From NCBI GenBank assembly GCA_019115485.1, contig DXDM01000005.1:1-64000 (forward strand): DNA of 64,000 nt, in the 5' to 3' direction. Position 1 is the stretch's first letter; the number at the start of each line of letters is the position of its first letter. Of the stretch, positions 44,534 to 53,523 are shown piece by piece. Position numbers and translations under genes: made by a program. This DNA comes from Candidatus Barnesiella excrementavium (GTDB lineage Bacteria; Bacteroidota; Bacteroidia; Bacteroidales; Barnesiellaceae). Under the pieces are notes generated by a model. It did not search any database and was not told the DNA's origin. It saw nothing but the letters and a program-made list of their open reading frames with translations.

Positions 44534-46480
44534 ATGAAACGATATAGCATAATATTATTTTTGGCTATCTTCTTTGGTGTAACTATTTTTTCAGCCTGTA
44601 AAGAAGAGGCCACGCTCGACGGTGCGGCCGAGGTATATATCACGCTCAATCCTACGAATATTTCGTTAAGGTTGGGCGACACGGTGCGAATTTCGGCTAA
44701 GGTTACCAATCTGAGCGGTAAGGAGATTGAGACCCCCATCACTTGGTCGGTTGGCGACGAAACGGTTGCCAGGTTGTTGGGCGATACGGCCATTGTAGCC
44801 GTGGACGGTGGTCAGGAAAAAGAGACCACCCTCAAAGCTCTGTTGGAAAACGGCAAGTATGCTCTCACGTCGGTGTATGTAACCCGCAATTTGCCCGAGG
44901 GGGTTACTTGCGTGGCCAACGACAGCACCATGCCCGAGATGACGGTAAAGCAGAGTTACAACATGCTCCACGATTCGGTGATGTTTGCCGTTTCCCCCAA
45001 GACTCTGCTCTATGATTATGATCCCGAGGTGACCCTCGAAGGGGTTAAGGCCTACGATCCGTTGACCACAATCAATTATGAGAAAGGGCTTGTAACCGTC
45101 CATTTCGTTTCGCCCCGCGAGTATGGAGAGGGGAAAGTAACCCTTTCGCTCGGTGAATCTTCTACGGCTCAATCGGGTTCGTGTGACATTGTTATCGCTC
45201 CACAGCTTTTGGCTACATTCTACGGCGAGGCTTATTCCGACCAGCCCTATATTGGGACCCGTCCCGATCAAGGAGTTTTGCCTATGTATTTTGTATATAC
45301 CTATGAAAAAGAGCTGGACATAAACACCTCCGATACCGTCCGTGTAGCCATAAATTTACAGACGGGTCTACGCGAAGATATCGAGAATGCTTACGATGCC
45401 TATCATTGGGAAATCGCATCGGGCAGTTCGGTTGTCATTACCCAAAAGACGAATGAGTATGTCGAAAACCAAGGTTTCGATGCCGTGCTTTCGGTACGCG
45501 CCGGCGTCGATGAGGGCGATACCGAGATACATTGTGTCACCCCCGATACCGTGCTAGTGGCTACCTTCCGGGTGAAAAATTTCAAGGTGCGTTATCCGGT
45601 CGAGGAGATTACGGTCGACAAAGATCCCGTGACCATGCCGGTCGGTGGTGTCGCCTTGCTTACAACGGGTGTGATACCCGCTTCGTCCTATGCCTATCAC
45701 AAGCCGGTGATTACCCCCGTCGATCCTACGAAGGTTTCGGTAGGTACATATGATGGTAATGTAATCTCCCTCAGAGGTCTTGCCGTGGGTGAAACAGACC
45801 TGATTTTGACGGCCAACGGTAAGGAAAAACGGATTAAGGCCATTGTAACCGATGGCATAGCCTCGGTTCTGTGGGCTCAAGGTAACCCTCTTACCATCTT
45901 TGAAGGACAATCGGTACAATGGGGTGTTGAAGCCCGGACTCTCTCGGGTGGCGAGAATCCCTACGATGTCGACTGGATTTCGTCCAATACCTCGATCCTT
46001 ACGGCCAAGCAAGATGGAGATGACAACAAGCATGGTATCGTTACGGGTGTATCGGCCGGTATGGCCCAAGTGAGAGCCGAAGTGGCCGGAGTCTCTTCCG
46101 ATGCAGCTGAGGTCAATGTGATTGCCCTGCCTGTCGATTTGACGTTGAATGCGGCAAAGACGGTGAAAGATAATTCATGGGCGTATAACAATGACAAAGA
46201 TCTGGTTGTGAGTGTGGAGATGTCTGCCTCGTCGGTTTATAAAACAATCCTGCTTACCCTCCCCGGGGTATATACGGGAACCCAAACGGGAACCTTTACC
46301 CTTCCTGCCGGAACGATCCTTGATATCGACGGTGCTAAGGTTGAGGTCTCTTCGGGTAGTGTGACCATTTCGACCGAGGGCGACAACATGTTTGTGACCT
46401 ATACGATTTCGGGTAGTGTGGGTGGCAAGTCCTTCTCGGTTCAGGCCGATAAGGTACCCGTCGTATCCTATTTTGAATAA
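44534..46480 (+). CDS. Surface lipoprotein with bacterial Ig-like domains, N-glycan-type PUL
   Basis: 648 residues. Lipobox FSAC. At least two BIG_2-like units are visible ('ISLRLGDTVRISAKVTN...ITWSVGDETVARL' about residues 35-90 and 'EGQSVQWGVEARTLSG...VDWISSNTSILTAKQDG' about 440-490). The rest is beta-rich with no catalytic motif. The middle contains segments ('LQTGLREDIENAYDAYHWEIASG') resembling BT_3985/3986-type surface glycan-binding proteins. It lies between susD and the GH85-like gene. Probable surface glycan-binding protein by position; ligand not shown. Confidence 0.75.
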   Translation: MKRYSIILFLAIFFGVTIFSACKEEATLDGAAEVYITLNPTNISLRLGDTVRISAKVTNLSGKEIETPITWSVGDETVARLLGDTAIVAVDGGQEKETTLKALLENGKYALTSVYVTRNLPEGVTCVANDSTMPEMTVKQSYNMLHDSVMFAVSPKTLLYDYDPEVTLEGVKAYDPLTTINYEKGLVTVHFVSPREYGEGKVTLSLGESSTAQSGSCDIVIAPQLLATFYGEAYSDQPYIGTRPDQGVLPMYFVYTYEKELDINTSDTVRVAINLQTGLREDIENAYDAYHWEIASGSSVVITQKTNEYVENQGFDAVLSVRAGVDEGDTEIHCVTPDTVLVATFRVKNFKVRYPVEEITVDKDPVTMPVGGVALLTTGVIPASSYAYHKPVITPVDPTKVSVGTYDGNVISLRGLAVGETDLILTANGKEKRIKAIVTDGIASVLWAQGNPLTIFEGQSVQWGVEARTLSGGENPYDVDWISSNTSILTAKQDGDDNKHGIVTGVSAGMAQVRAEVAGVSSDAAEVNVIALPVDLTLNAAKTVKDNSWAYNNDKDLVVSVEMSASSVYKTILLTLPGVYTGTQTGTFTLPAGTILDIDGAKVEVSSGSVTISTEGDNMFVTYTISGSVGGKSFSVQADKVPVVSYFE

Positions 46481-46492
46481 AGAACATCGTTT

Positions 46493-46532
46493 GGGGACAA
46501 GTGTTACGGGCTGTATAGCTTGCCTTGTCCCC
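46493..46532 (+). terminator. Inter-cistronic hairpin before the GH85-like gene
   Basis: Perfect 9-bp arms GGGGACAAG/CTTGTCCCC enclosing 22 nt that contain a smaller GCTGTATAGC hairpin. No U-run follows. Likely an attenuator or mRNA-stability element, as seen between genes of the first PUL. Confidence 0.5.
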
Positions 46533-46599
46533 GAACTTTCCCTGTAAATACAGTAACTTGAGATTATACAATACATTATTAACCCCAAAAACATTTTCC

Positions 46600-49500
46600 A
46601 TGAAAAGAAAACTATTTTTATTTTCCGGAATTTTGGCCCTGTCGCTTTCAGCCCATGCACAAGAGCTGAGGTATGATTACATGACGTGGCCCGACAGCCA
46701 GAAACTGGGTGAGTATGCTTCCCAATGGACCCCGGGAACTCCTTTGTTTGAAGATGAGAATTTCTACATCTCGCGTGTGAAACCCAAAGCCCGCTTCCGC
46801 AATGCGCGTACGCAGGTTAACGAATCGCTGAACGAAACCAATGACAAGAAACTTCTCTTTTGGGTGCCGATAGGCGATGTCGTAACGCTTAAAGATGATG
46901 CTGGCGAGGATGTTTATTTTGTTGACAATGCCCGTCCCAACGGTAAGTTCGACAACGAGGCTTTCAGCATGTGGTCGTATGTTACCCACTATGGCAACTG
47001 GACTGCTCCGCAAGGATGGGTGCCCGGTGCTTTTGCCGATGTGGCTCACAAAAACGGTGTGGGTGTTTCGGGCGTAGCCTCTGTGCCTTGGGGCGATTTA
47101 AAGGATGACTGGAAGACTGCTTTGAACAATATGTCCAATTCTGCCTCTGTTCGTGAGAAAGTAGCTCAGTTCCTTCATTACCATGGTGTAGATGGCTTGG
47201 GGTATAATTCGGAATTTGGTACTTCGGATAGAACCCTGATTAACAATTTGAACGCTTTGAATGAGAAGGTTCATAGCTATCTGACCGAGAAGGGAAATCC
47301 GGTAGCCGAGAACATTTGGTACGATGGAACCGATATAAGCGGAAGTTGTATTTTTGACCGTGGATTAGGTGATCATAATAAAGATATTTTCGGTGACGGG
47401 CAGCATATCCGCACAACGCTCTTCTCGAATTACAATTGGCATGGTACTCCGCTGGGAACATTCAATCAGGCCAATGTGAATAACAAGGCTCCCGGTCGTA
47501 GTCTGCTCGATATCTATGCCGGTTTCAACATGCAGGGCGGTGACCCCTCTACATGGACTTTACTCGAAGATTATGATGTCTCGATTGGTTTGTGGGGTGC
47601 CCACAGTTTCAACATGTTGTGGGGCGACCGGGGTAACTACGGCAGTACCGACCTCGCCAAGCAGTTGGGTTATCAGACTATCATCGAACAGTTTTTCTCC
47701 AATGGTAACCGCAACCCCATTGATGCCATTAAGGTGTTTGACCGGGGCAATCACCACCCCAATGAGAACTGGTTCGGTATGTCGGCATTCATGTCGGCCC
47801 GCAGCTCTCTCAGCTGGGATCTCAGCGAGGAGCCCTTCATCTCCTATTTTAACCTGGGTAACGGACAGTTCTTCAACTGGATGGGCGAACGTCAGAACGA
47901 TAACGAATGGTACAACATCGGTGTGCAGGACTATCTGCCGACCTGGCGTTACTGGTTTGCCTCTGAATTCTTGGGCAAAACGGCCGACAAGGTGGTTGAG
48001 AATGGCCTGGAAGCCCAATTTACTTACGACGATGCCTATGTAGGCGGTTCGTGTCTGCGTATTTTCGGTTCGTCGGCCAACGAATATCTGCACCTTTTCA
48101 AAACCAAATTTGCTTTGAGTACGGGTGACAAGATTACGTTGCGCTATAAACTGGTTGGCGGACAGGCCGATGTGAACCTGGCTTTCTCGGTAGACGGTGC
48201 CGAACTGACGCCGATAGAGAGCCGGTTGAGTGTGTTGACCGTTGCCGATGGTGAGGTTGACAACGAGGTGTGGGTAGAGAAGACATTTACCCTCTCGGGT
48301 CCGCTCGCTACCAGCCTGGCCAATAAAACCATCGCCATGGTTGCCCTTCATTTCGAGAATGCCTCTAACCTGGATCTTTACCTGGGCGAATTCTCGATTA
48401 CGCGGGGTACTACGGCTACGCCTGCCGCTCCTGAGATTACGAAAGCCAAAGTGTTGGCTGCAAACTATCAGGGTGTAGATGCCAAGGTTATCTTCAACAT
48501 GGCCAGCACGAAGACCGATCGCTATGAACCGGTGTACAACCTCGATGTAAATACCTCGTTGTTCAAACTTTATGCTCAGCAAGAGGATGAAGAGGAAATT
48601 CTGATGGGTATTACCACCTCGTGGGCCGGCATGTACTACTCGATTCCTACCAATTGGGACGGAACTCGCCGTGTACGTTTGGGTGTTGCTGCTGTTTCGG
48701 TCGACATGAAGTCTGAGTCGCTAATCACGTGGAGCGAGTATATGGATATGGGTAACTATACGACGACCGATGAGATTCAAATTGATAAAACTACAATTAA
48801 GCCGGGTGAGAGCTTCGAAATCTCTTATGTCGATCCTCGTCATGAACCAGCCAACTGGCAAGTGGTCAACAGCGAAGGAACGGTTGTAGCACAGGCCAAT
48901 AATACGACAGTCTTCTCTGTGCCCGATGGTATTCAGGAGATTGGTGGTTATGATGTGAAAGTAACATTTAATGGTGAGACAACCACTTATGGTTACTATG
49001 TGCAGATTACCAGCGAAGCCATAGGTGCACTGCCCGAAATTCAATCGTTGACCGTCAATGAAGCGGCTGCCGGCTCTGAGGCGGTAGAGATAGAGACCGG
49101 TGACCAGCTCACGCTGGGCTATACGGGTAGAAGTGCCAACGGAGCCTCTTCGCGTGGTGTTCAGATTAACGACTGTTGGGTAGGCGGTCGCATGGGCGAT
49201 TCGGGTATTGAAGCCGGTCAGTCCTTCTCGGTAGCCGCATGGGTACGCTTTACGACGCTCCCGGCATCATCTAGTTTCTTCAGTATCGAGAATCGGACTA
49301 CGGGTTGGCCGGTGAACAACTGGGGTTGGATGTGGTCGAATATTACCAGTGAAGGTAGGGTTACGGAATTTAAGGTTCGTGCCGATGGTGCTGCCACGCC
49401 GGTTGTCGTGAAATATACTTTCCCCAACACCGTGGTATCGCCCAATGCCTGGAACCACGTGGTTCTGACCTTTGAATATAATACTGATGGAAATTTCCGT

Positions 49501-50406
49501 TCACGGTTCTACCTGAACGGTGTATTGCAGGAGTCTACCTGGGAGTATGGATTGGCCCCTAATATTACGGCAACGGGTACAACTAACGATTGGGTACCTA
49601 AGGCAAAATATGATGTTTCGGCTACCGACTGGTTCTGTTTTGCCGGTGGTCGTGGCGAAAGCCCCACAACCAATAACGGTATTATCGATGAACTGTTGAT
49701 TTGGAACGGAGGCATGGAGCAAGCCGATGTCGATCAGGTTCGTGCCGGACTCGACGGCAACAGCCTGCCTGCCAATGTAATTGCTTACTGGGATTTTGAA
49801 ACCAATGCAGGTGACGACCTTACTTTCGCCGCCAAGGGTTCGCAGGCCGGAGCCAAGGCCAGTGTCTTTAAGGTGGTAACTCAAACCGCACAAGGTTCGG
49901 GTATCCAAACGCCTCAAACTCCGCTCTATACTTCGGGCTGTCCGTTTATTGACGGTGAAGGGTTCCAGGTAGAGACTCGCCCGACCTGGTCGACCAAACG
50001 GGGTGTATTTACCGAATCGACCGGTACTGATCTTGAGGGTTCTACGAAACTGTCTTATACCAAGGCCGGTGACTACACCGTTACGCTGAAACTCGAAAAC
50101 TCGCTGGGTTCGGATACCAGAACCTATCCGGTATTCAAAGTAGATCTCAGCTCGGGTGTAGAGGACGAAACCGCAGCCGAAATGCGTACCTATACGGTTG
50201 ACGATGTTCTCTTCGTTGAATTCGTAGAAGATGGCGATTATCAGGTAAGCGTTTATAACGTGTCGGGTATGCTTGTTGCTCAGGACGAGGCTACGGTTGC
50301 CGCCGGACAACAAATGAGAATCTCGCTCGGCGCCAAGGGCGTTTACGTAGTGAAAGTCATGAAAGAAGGTAAGGTGGTTCGCTCGGTTAAGGTGTTGAAT
50401 CGCTAA
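46600..50406 (+). CDS. GH85-like endo-beta-N-acetylglucosaminidase with LamG-like domain and type IX tail
   Basis: 1268 residues from ATG 46600; the track starts at an upstream TTG over the intergenic hairpin. Signal peptide (LSAHAQ). Residues about 25-480 show the GH85 layout: 'MTWPDSQKLGEYA', 'VTHYGNWTAPQGWVPGAFADVAHKNGV', then 'HYHGVDGLGYNSEFG' where Asn-x-Glu is the catalytic pair, 'NIWYDGTDISGS' and 'LFSNYNW'. The C-terminal half has Ig-like and LamG/concanavalin-like modules ('GQSFSVAAWVRFTTL', 'NAWNHVVLTFEY'), a PKD-like part and a sorting tail ('YQVSVYNVSGMLVAQ'). GH85 enzymes cut the chitobiose core of N-linked glycans. Surface location via T9SS is inferred. Confidence 0.88.
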   Translation: MKRKLFLFSGILALSLSAHAQELRYDYMTWPDSQKLGEYASQWTPGTPLFEDENFYISRVKPKARFRNARTQVNESLNETNDKKLLFWVPIGDVVTLKDDAGEDVYFVDNARPNGKFDNEAFSMWSYVTHYGNWTAPQGWVPGAFADVAHKNGVGVSGVASVPWGDLKDDWKTALNNMSNSASVREKVAQFLHYHGVDGLGYNSEFGTSDRTLINNLNALNEKVHSYLTEKGNPVAENIWYDGTDISGSCIFDRGLGDHNKDIFGDGQHIRTTLFSNYNWHGTPLGTFNQANVNNKAPGRSLLDIYAGFNMQGGDPSTWTLLEDYDVSIGLWGAHSFNMLWGDRGNYGSTDLAKQLGYQTIIEQFFSNGNRNPIDAIKVFDRGNHHPNENWFGMSAFMSARSSLSWDLSEEPFISYFNLGNGQFFNWMGERQNDNEWYNIGVQDYLPTWRYWFASEFLGKTADKVVENGLEAQFTYDDAYVGGSCLRIFGSSANEYLHLFKTKFALSTGDKITLRYKLVGGQADVNLAFSVDGAELTPIESRLSVLTVADGEVDNEVWVEKTFTLSGPLATSLANKTIAMVALHFENASNLDLYLGEFSITRGTTATPAAPEITKAKVLAANYQGVDAKVIFNMASTKTDRYEPVYNLDVNTSLFKLYAQQEDEEEILMGITTSWAGMYYSIPTNWDGTRRVRLGVAAVSVDMKSESLITWSEYMDMGNYTTTDEIQIDKTTIKPGESFEISYVDPRHEPANWQVVNSEGTVVAQANNTTVFSVPDGIQEIGGYDVKVTFNGETTTYGYYVQITSEAIGALPEIQSLTVNEAAAGSEAVEIETGDQLTLGYTGRSANGASSRGVQINDCWVGGRMGDSGIEAGQSFSVAAWVRFTTLPASSSFFSIENRTTGWPVNNWGWMWSNITSEGRVTEFKVRADGAATPVVVKYTFPNTVVSPNAWNHVVLTFEYNTDGNFRSRFYLNGVLQESTWEYGLAPNITATGTTNDWVPKAKYDVSATDWFCFAGGRGESPTTNNGIIDELLIWNGGMEQADVDQVRAGLDGNSLPANVIAYWDFETNAGDDLTFAAKGSQAGAKASVFKVVTQTAQGSGIQTPQTPLYTSGCPFIDGEGFQVETRPTWSTKRGVFTESTGTDLEGSTKLSYTKAGDYTVTLKLENSLGSDTRTYPVFKVDLSSGVEDETAAEMRTYTVDDVLFVEFVEDGDYQVSVYNVSGMLVAQDEATVAAGQQMRISLGAKGVYVVKVMKEGKVVRSVKVLNR

Positions 50407-50449
50407 TGTGAAAACCGGTTATTCCCTCTGGGGAATATAAATACTCTAT

Positions 50450-50485
50450 AAGGAGTGCGCCTTTCGAGGCGCACTCCTTTTTTTT
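50450..50485 (+). terminator. Terminator ending the second PUL
   Basis: Perfect 13-bp stem AAGGAGTGCGCCT/AGGCGCACTCCTT with loop TTCG and eight T. Confidence 0.92.
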
Positions 50486-50529
50486 CTATGCAGTGGTGCG
50501 AAACTTTCTCGCGGTTTTTGTCGTTCTCT

Positions 50530-50537
50530 TACTTTTG
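50530..50537 (+). promoter_or_regulatory. Upstream -7 element before the dihydrouridine synthase gene
   Basis: TACTTTTG, 67 bp before the ATG. The upstream box at the expected distance is only TTTC, so it is weaker than the proximal promoter. Confidence 0.35.
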
Positions 50538-50567
50538 TAAAATCCTTGTGTGCGGGTTGCCGATAAA

Positions 50568-50599
50568 TTTGTTTCTGTGCGGGGCTTGTACTACTTTTG
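50568..50599 (+). promoter_or_regulatory. Proximal promoter of the dihydrouridine synthase gene (near-leaderless)
   Basis: TTTG (50568-50571), 20 bp, TACTTTTG (50592-50599). The ATG at 50604 begins only 4 bp after the -7 element, so transcription would start at or within a few bases of the start codon. Confidence 0.55.
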
Positions 50600-50603
50600 C
50601 AGT

Positions 50604-51548
50604 ATGGCGTTACCTCTCTATTTTGCACCGTTACAGGGCTATACCGATGCGGTTTACCGCTGTGCCCATGCCTCGCTCTTTGGCGGGGTAGCGGCTTATT
50701 ATACCCCTTTTGTCCGAATCGAGAAGGGTGACTTCCGGCGAAAAGAGCTGCGCGACATCGAGCCGCTCCATAATGTCGGGGTACCGACCGTGCCTCAGGT
50801 GATGGCCTCGCAACCCGACGAACTGCGCCGATTGGTCGACCAGGTGGCCGGGTATGGATACCGTCGCATCGACCTCAATCTAGGTTGTCCGTTCCCCATC
50901 TTGGCTCGTCGCCATAAAGGGTCGGGGCTGTTGCCCTATCCCGACGAGGTGGAGCGTTTGTTGCGAGCGCTCGAAGGGTATGAAGGTTTTACCTTCTCGG
51001 TGAAGATGCGGTTGGGGTGGGAGAGCCCCGAGGAGTCATTACGGCTGTTGCCGCTTTTCGAAAGTTCGTCTGTCCGGCAAATTACGCTGCATGCCCGGTT
51101 GGGAAAGCAGCAGTACAAGGGCGAGCCCGACCGGGAAGCCTTTGCCCGCTTCTACGAGGATTGCCGTCTGCCGCTTGTCTATAACGGCGACCTCACGACG
51201 GTAGCCGATATGGAGGCAATGGAGTTGCAATTTCCCCGATTGTCCGGGTTGATGGTGGGGCGGGGACTATTGGCCGCCCCCTGGCTGGCCGAAGCCTATG
51301 CCCATGATGGAGCCCTTCCGCCCACGCGTTACGAACGGGTGGCCCGTTTGCATGAACAGGTGTGGAATCATTATGCCGAGGTCTCTCAGGGCCCGCACCA
51401 GCTGCTTGCCCGCATGGCCTCGTTCTGGGAATACCTGTTGCCCGATGTCGACAAGCGTTTGCGGAAACGGGTGCTGAAAGCACATTCGGTCGAGGCATAC
51501 ACCGAGGCTGTGCAGGCTCTGTGGCTCTCGATACGGGAGCTACGATAG
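50604..51548 (+). CDS. tRNA-dihydrouridine synthase (Dus family)
   Basis: 314 residues from ATG 50604; the track start (GTG 50550) adds residues outside the conserved family start 'MALPLYFAPLQGYTDAVYR'. FMN-dependent TIM barrel: 'VPQVMASQPDEL', 'RRIDLNLGCPFPILARRHKGSGLL' with the catalytic Cys, 'FSVKMRLGWE', 'ITLHARLGKQQYKG', 'PLVYNGDL' and 'GLMVGRGLLAAPWL'. Reduces uridines in the tRNA D-loop. It has its own promoter and is convergent with the oxidoreductase gene 24 bp away. Confidence 0.95.
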   Translation: MALPLYFAPLQGYTDAVYRCAHASLFGGVAAYYTPFVRIEKGDFRRKELRDIEPLHNVGVPTVPQVMASQPDELRRLVDQVAGYGYRRIDLNLGCPFPILARRHKGSGLLPYPDEVERLLRALEGYEGFTFSVKMRLGWESPEESLRLLPLFESSSVRQITLHARLGKQQYKGEPDREAFARFYEDCRLPLVYNGDLTTVADMEAMELQFPRLSGLMVGRGLLAAPWLAEAYAHDGALPPTRYERVARLHEQVWNHYAEVSQGPHQLLARMASFWEYLLPDVDKRLRKRVLKAHSVEAYTEAVQALWLSIRELR

Positions 51549-51572
51549 AATCTGATGGAGGCATTTATGCCT

Positions 51573-52577
51573 TCATTCCATTCGAATGATAACTTTGCCG
51601 TTCAATTTCCCGTTGGCTATGAGCATGAGGGCTTCGTTTACCTGAGATAGAGAGAATATTCTTGAATCGATATCGGGCATGATATTGTATTTTTCCACCA
51701 TTGCTGTTACTTGTTTAAGCTGGTCTCCATGGGAACGGACAAATATGAAACGGTATTCCTTGCCCTGTTTCCTGGCTGCCGAATCGAACTTGCTTCCGGC
51801 AAGCATAAACAATACTCTCTTTAACCAGGGAAAGCCATTTCGCTTGGCAAACATCTTGTTGGGTGCGGTCCTTAAACTGAGTAACCGGCCGCCTCTTTTC
51901 AAGACAGATAGTTCGTGTTCAAACTCATTTGCCCCCAAGGTGTCGATTACATAATCCATGTCGGTCAGTACCTCCCAGTAATTTTCTTCCTTGTAGTCGA
52001 TATATTGGTCGGCTCCCGACTTTATCAGTTTCTCGCGGGAACGTGAATTCCCGGTGACGATTACACGAAGTCCCATGGATTTAGCTATGGGTACGGCTAT
52101 TTGTCCGAAACTGCCAGATGCTCCTGTAATCAGCAGACTCTTCCCGGGCTCTACTTCGAGCTCCTCAACAAGTCCCTGATAGGCTGTCAGTCCGGCCAAC
52201 GGTATCGCTGCGGCCGTAACGAAGTCATAGCCCGACGGCATCTTGGCCAGAGCTTTATGGTCAACGGCAACGTATTCGGCAAAGGCCCCTATTTTCTGGA
52301 TAGGGAGTCGTGCATAAACCCGGTCGCCAGGGCGAAAGTCTTTTACGTTATTCCCGACCTTTTCCACTATACCGGAACATTCGTTACCCAATGTAAGAGG
52401 CATCTTGTAATCCTGTATAAGTCTTACACTCCCCGTCAATTGAAGAATTTCCAGCGGATTGACAGCCGCGGCCATAACCTTTATAAGGACTTCATCTTCA
52501 TGGGGTTCAGGAACAGGAATTTCATTTACAGAAACTTGGATCTCTTTTGAATATTTCTTGATTTGAGCAGCTTTCAT
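51573..52577 (-). CDS. NADPH-dependent quinone/zinc-independent MDR oxidoreductase
   Basis: 334 residues from ATG 52577 (the track extends 24 codons into the HxlR gap). Medium-chain dehydrogenase/reductase: GroES-like N-terminus ('VLIKVMAAAVNPLEILQLTG', 'LGNECSGIVEKVG', 'PGDRVYARLP') and Rossmann fold ('SLLITGASGSFGQIAVPIAKSMGLRVIVTGNS'). The structural-zinc Cys cluster of classical alcohol dehydrogenases is absent, so the quinone-oxidoreductase-like branch fits. It lies 22 bp after an HxlR regulator on the same strand, a pairing usually seen for reductive detoxification of quinones or aldehydes. Confidence 0.9.
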   Translation of the reverse strand: MKAAQIKKYSKEIQVSVNEIPVPEPHEDEVLIKVMAAAVNPLEILQLTGSVRLIQDYKMPLTLGNECSGIVEKVGNNVKDFRPGDRVYARLPIQKIGAFAEYVAVDHKALAKMPSGYDFVTAAAIPLAGLTAYQGLVEELEVEPGKSLLITGASGSFGQIAVPIAKSMGLRVIVTGNSRSREKLIKSGADQYIDYKEENYWEVLTDMDYVIDTLGANEFEHELSVLKRGGRLLSLRTAPNKMFAKRNGFPWLKRVLFMLAGSKFDSAARKQGKEYRFIFVRSHGDQLKQVTAMVEKYNIMPDIDSRIFSLSQVNEALMLIANGKLNGKVIIRME

Positions 52578-52599
52578 TTTTGATGTTGTTAAATAAGAC

Positions 52600-52983
52600 C
52601 TATTGATTATTAACAGAGGTAGATTTTTTACGGTCACACATGATGTCATTCATGTTGTCGACAGACCATTGGAGCAGCGAATCGAGGATTGGCTTCAACG
52701 ATTTTGCTCTGGCTGTAAGTGCATATTCCACTCTTGGCGGTATCTCGGGGAATATTGTTCTTGTGACATATCCGTCTTCTTCCAGCGTGCGAAGGGTCAG
52801 GCTCAGCATTCGCTGGGATATATCGGGCATTTGTTGTTTCAGTGCCATAAAGCGCAAGCTTTCTTTACCCGACCTGTCCAGAATATAAATGACAAGCAAT
52901 GCCCACTTGTCACATAATCTTGCCAAGATGTTTCTCATGGGGCAACCGGGAAACATGGCGTCTTGTATGGTTGATCTTTTCAT
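52600..52983 (-). CDS. HxlR-family winged-helix transcriptional regulator
   Basis: 127 residues. Family layout: Cys in 'MFPGCPMRNILARLCDKWALLVIYIL', the recognition segment 'RFMALKQQMPDISQRMLSLTLRTLEEDGYVTR' and the wing 'PPRVEYALTARAKSLKPIL'. The N-terminal Cys is often the thiol sensor for electrophiles or quinones in this family. Gene order hxlR then oxidoreductase on one transcript suggests autoregulated control of the reductase. Confidence 0.94.
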   Translation of the reverse strand: MKRSTIQDAMFPGCPMRNILARLCDKWALLVIYILDRSGKESLRFMALKQQMPDISQRMLSLTLRTLEEDGYVTRTIFPEIPPRVEYALTARAKSLKPILDSLLQWSVDNMNDIMCDRKKSTSVNNQ

Positions 52984-53044
52984 CTGTTGTGGTAAATCGT
53001 CTCTTCTGGATAAATCGGTTATGCCGGTTATCCTGTTCGTGGCA

Positions 53045-53075
53045 CAAAGATAGGAGATATATTTTAATTATCAAG
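53045..53075 (-). promoter_or_regulatory. Promoter of the hxlR-oxidoreductase operon
   Basis: On the minus strand TATCTTTG (53045-53052) and CTTG (53072-53075), 19 bp apart, 62 bp upstream of the hxlR ATG. Confidence 0.5.
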
Positions 53076-53185
53076 TATATTTTTTAAACTAATATGAAGT
53101 CGTGTAATCAATTCCTGCATGTATGTGATTGCCGTGTTGTTTGTATTTTTCTCCTGAATTGAATTGTATTTTGGCGAGTTATTTG

Positions 53186-53193
53186 TATATTTG
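53186..53193 (+). promoter_or_regulatory. -7 element of the DUF2007 gene
   Basis: TATATTTG about 86 bp before the ATG, with ATTG 19 bp upstream (53163-53166) as a partial -33 box. Confidence 0.4.
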
Positions 53194-53278
53194 AGTAATA
53201 TAGGATTCGGCCCGGTCGAGTCAAGCACGAAAAGATATAGATAGTTAAGAGAATAATCACCTGAAAAACCCACCTGTT

Positions 53279-53515
53279 ATGGAAAAAGAGATTGTATTGT
53301 ATCGTACATTCGACTCGGCAGTCGAAGCGAATATCGTGAAAGATGTCTTGGAGACGAACGGGGTTCCCTGTTTCCTGTCGAATGAGATTTTTTCGAGTGT
53401 CCTGCCTCTGACCAATTCGACCGTAGGGGCAATCCGGCTGAATGTCTTCGCCGAAGATGTGGAAAAGGCCGATACCATTCTCAATACCACGACGCTTCCC
53501 GATACCCAGGAGTAG
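53279..53515 (+). CDS. DUF2007 domain putative signal-transducing protein
   Basis: 78 residues, the usual size for the family: 'IVLYRTFDSAVEANIVKDVLETNGVPCFLSNE' and 'IRLNVFAEDVEKADTIL' follow the conserved DUF2007 (GlnB-like ferredoxin fold) pattern. Function is not known; the annotation as signal-transducing is structural only. Cytoplasmic, single gene, convergent with nhaC with 8 bp between stops. Confidence 0.88.
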   Translation: MEKEIVLYRTFDSAVEANIVKDVLETNGVPCFLSNEIFSSVLPLTNSTVGAIRLNVFAEDVEKADTILNTTTLPDTQE

Positions 53516-53523
53516 GCGGTTGG

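Noticed and set aside
51559-51572. AGGCAT-TT-ATGCCT hairpin between the dihydrouridine synthase and oxidoreductase genes
   Set aside because: Only 6 bp and no U-run; too weak to call a terminator.
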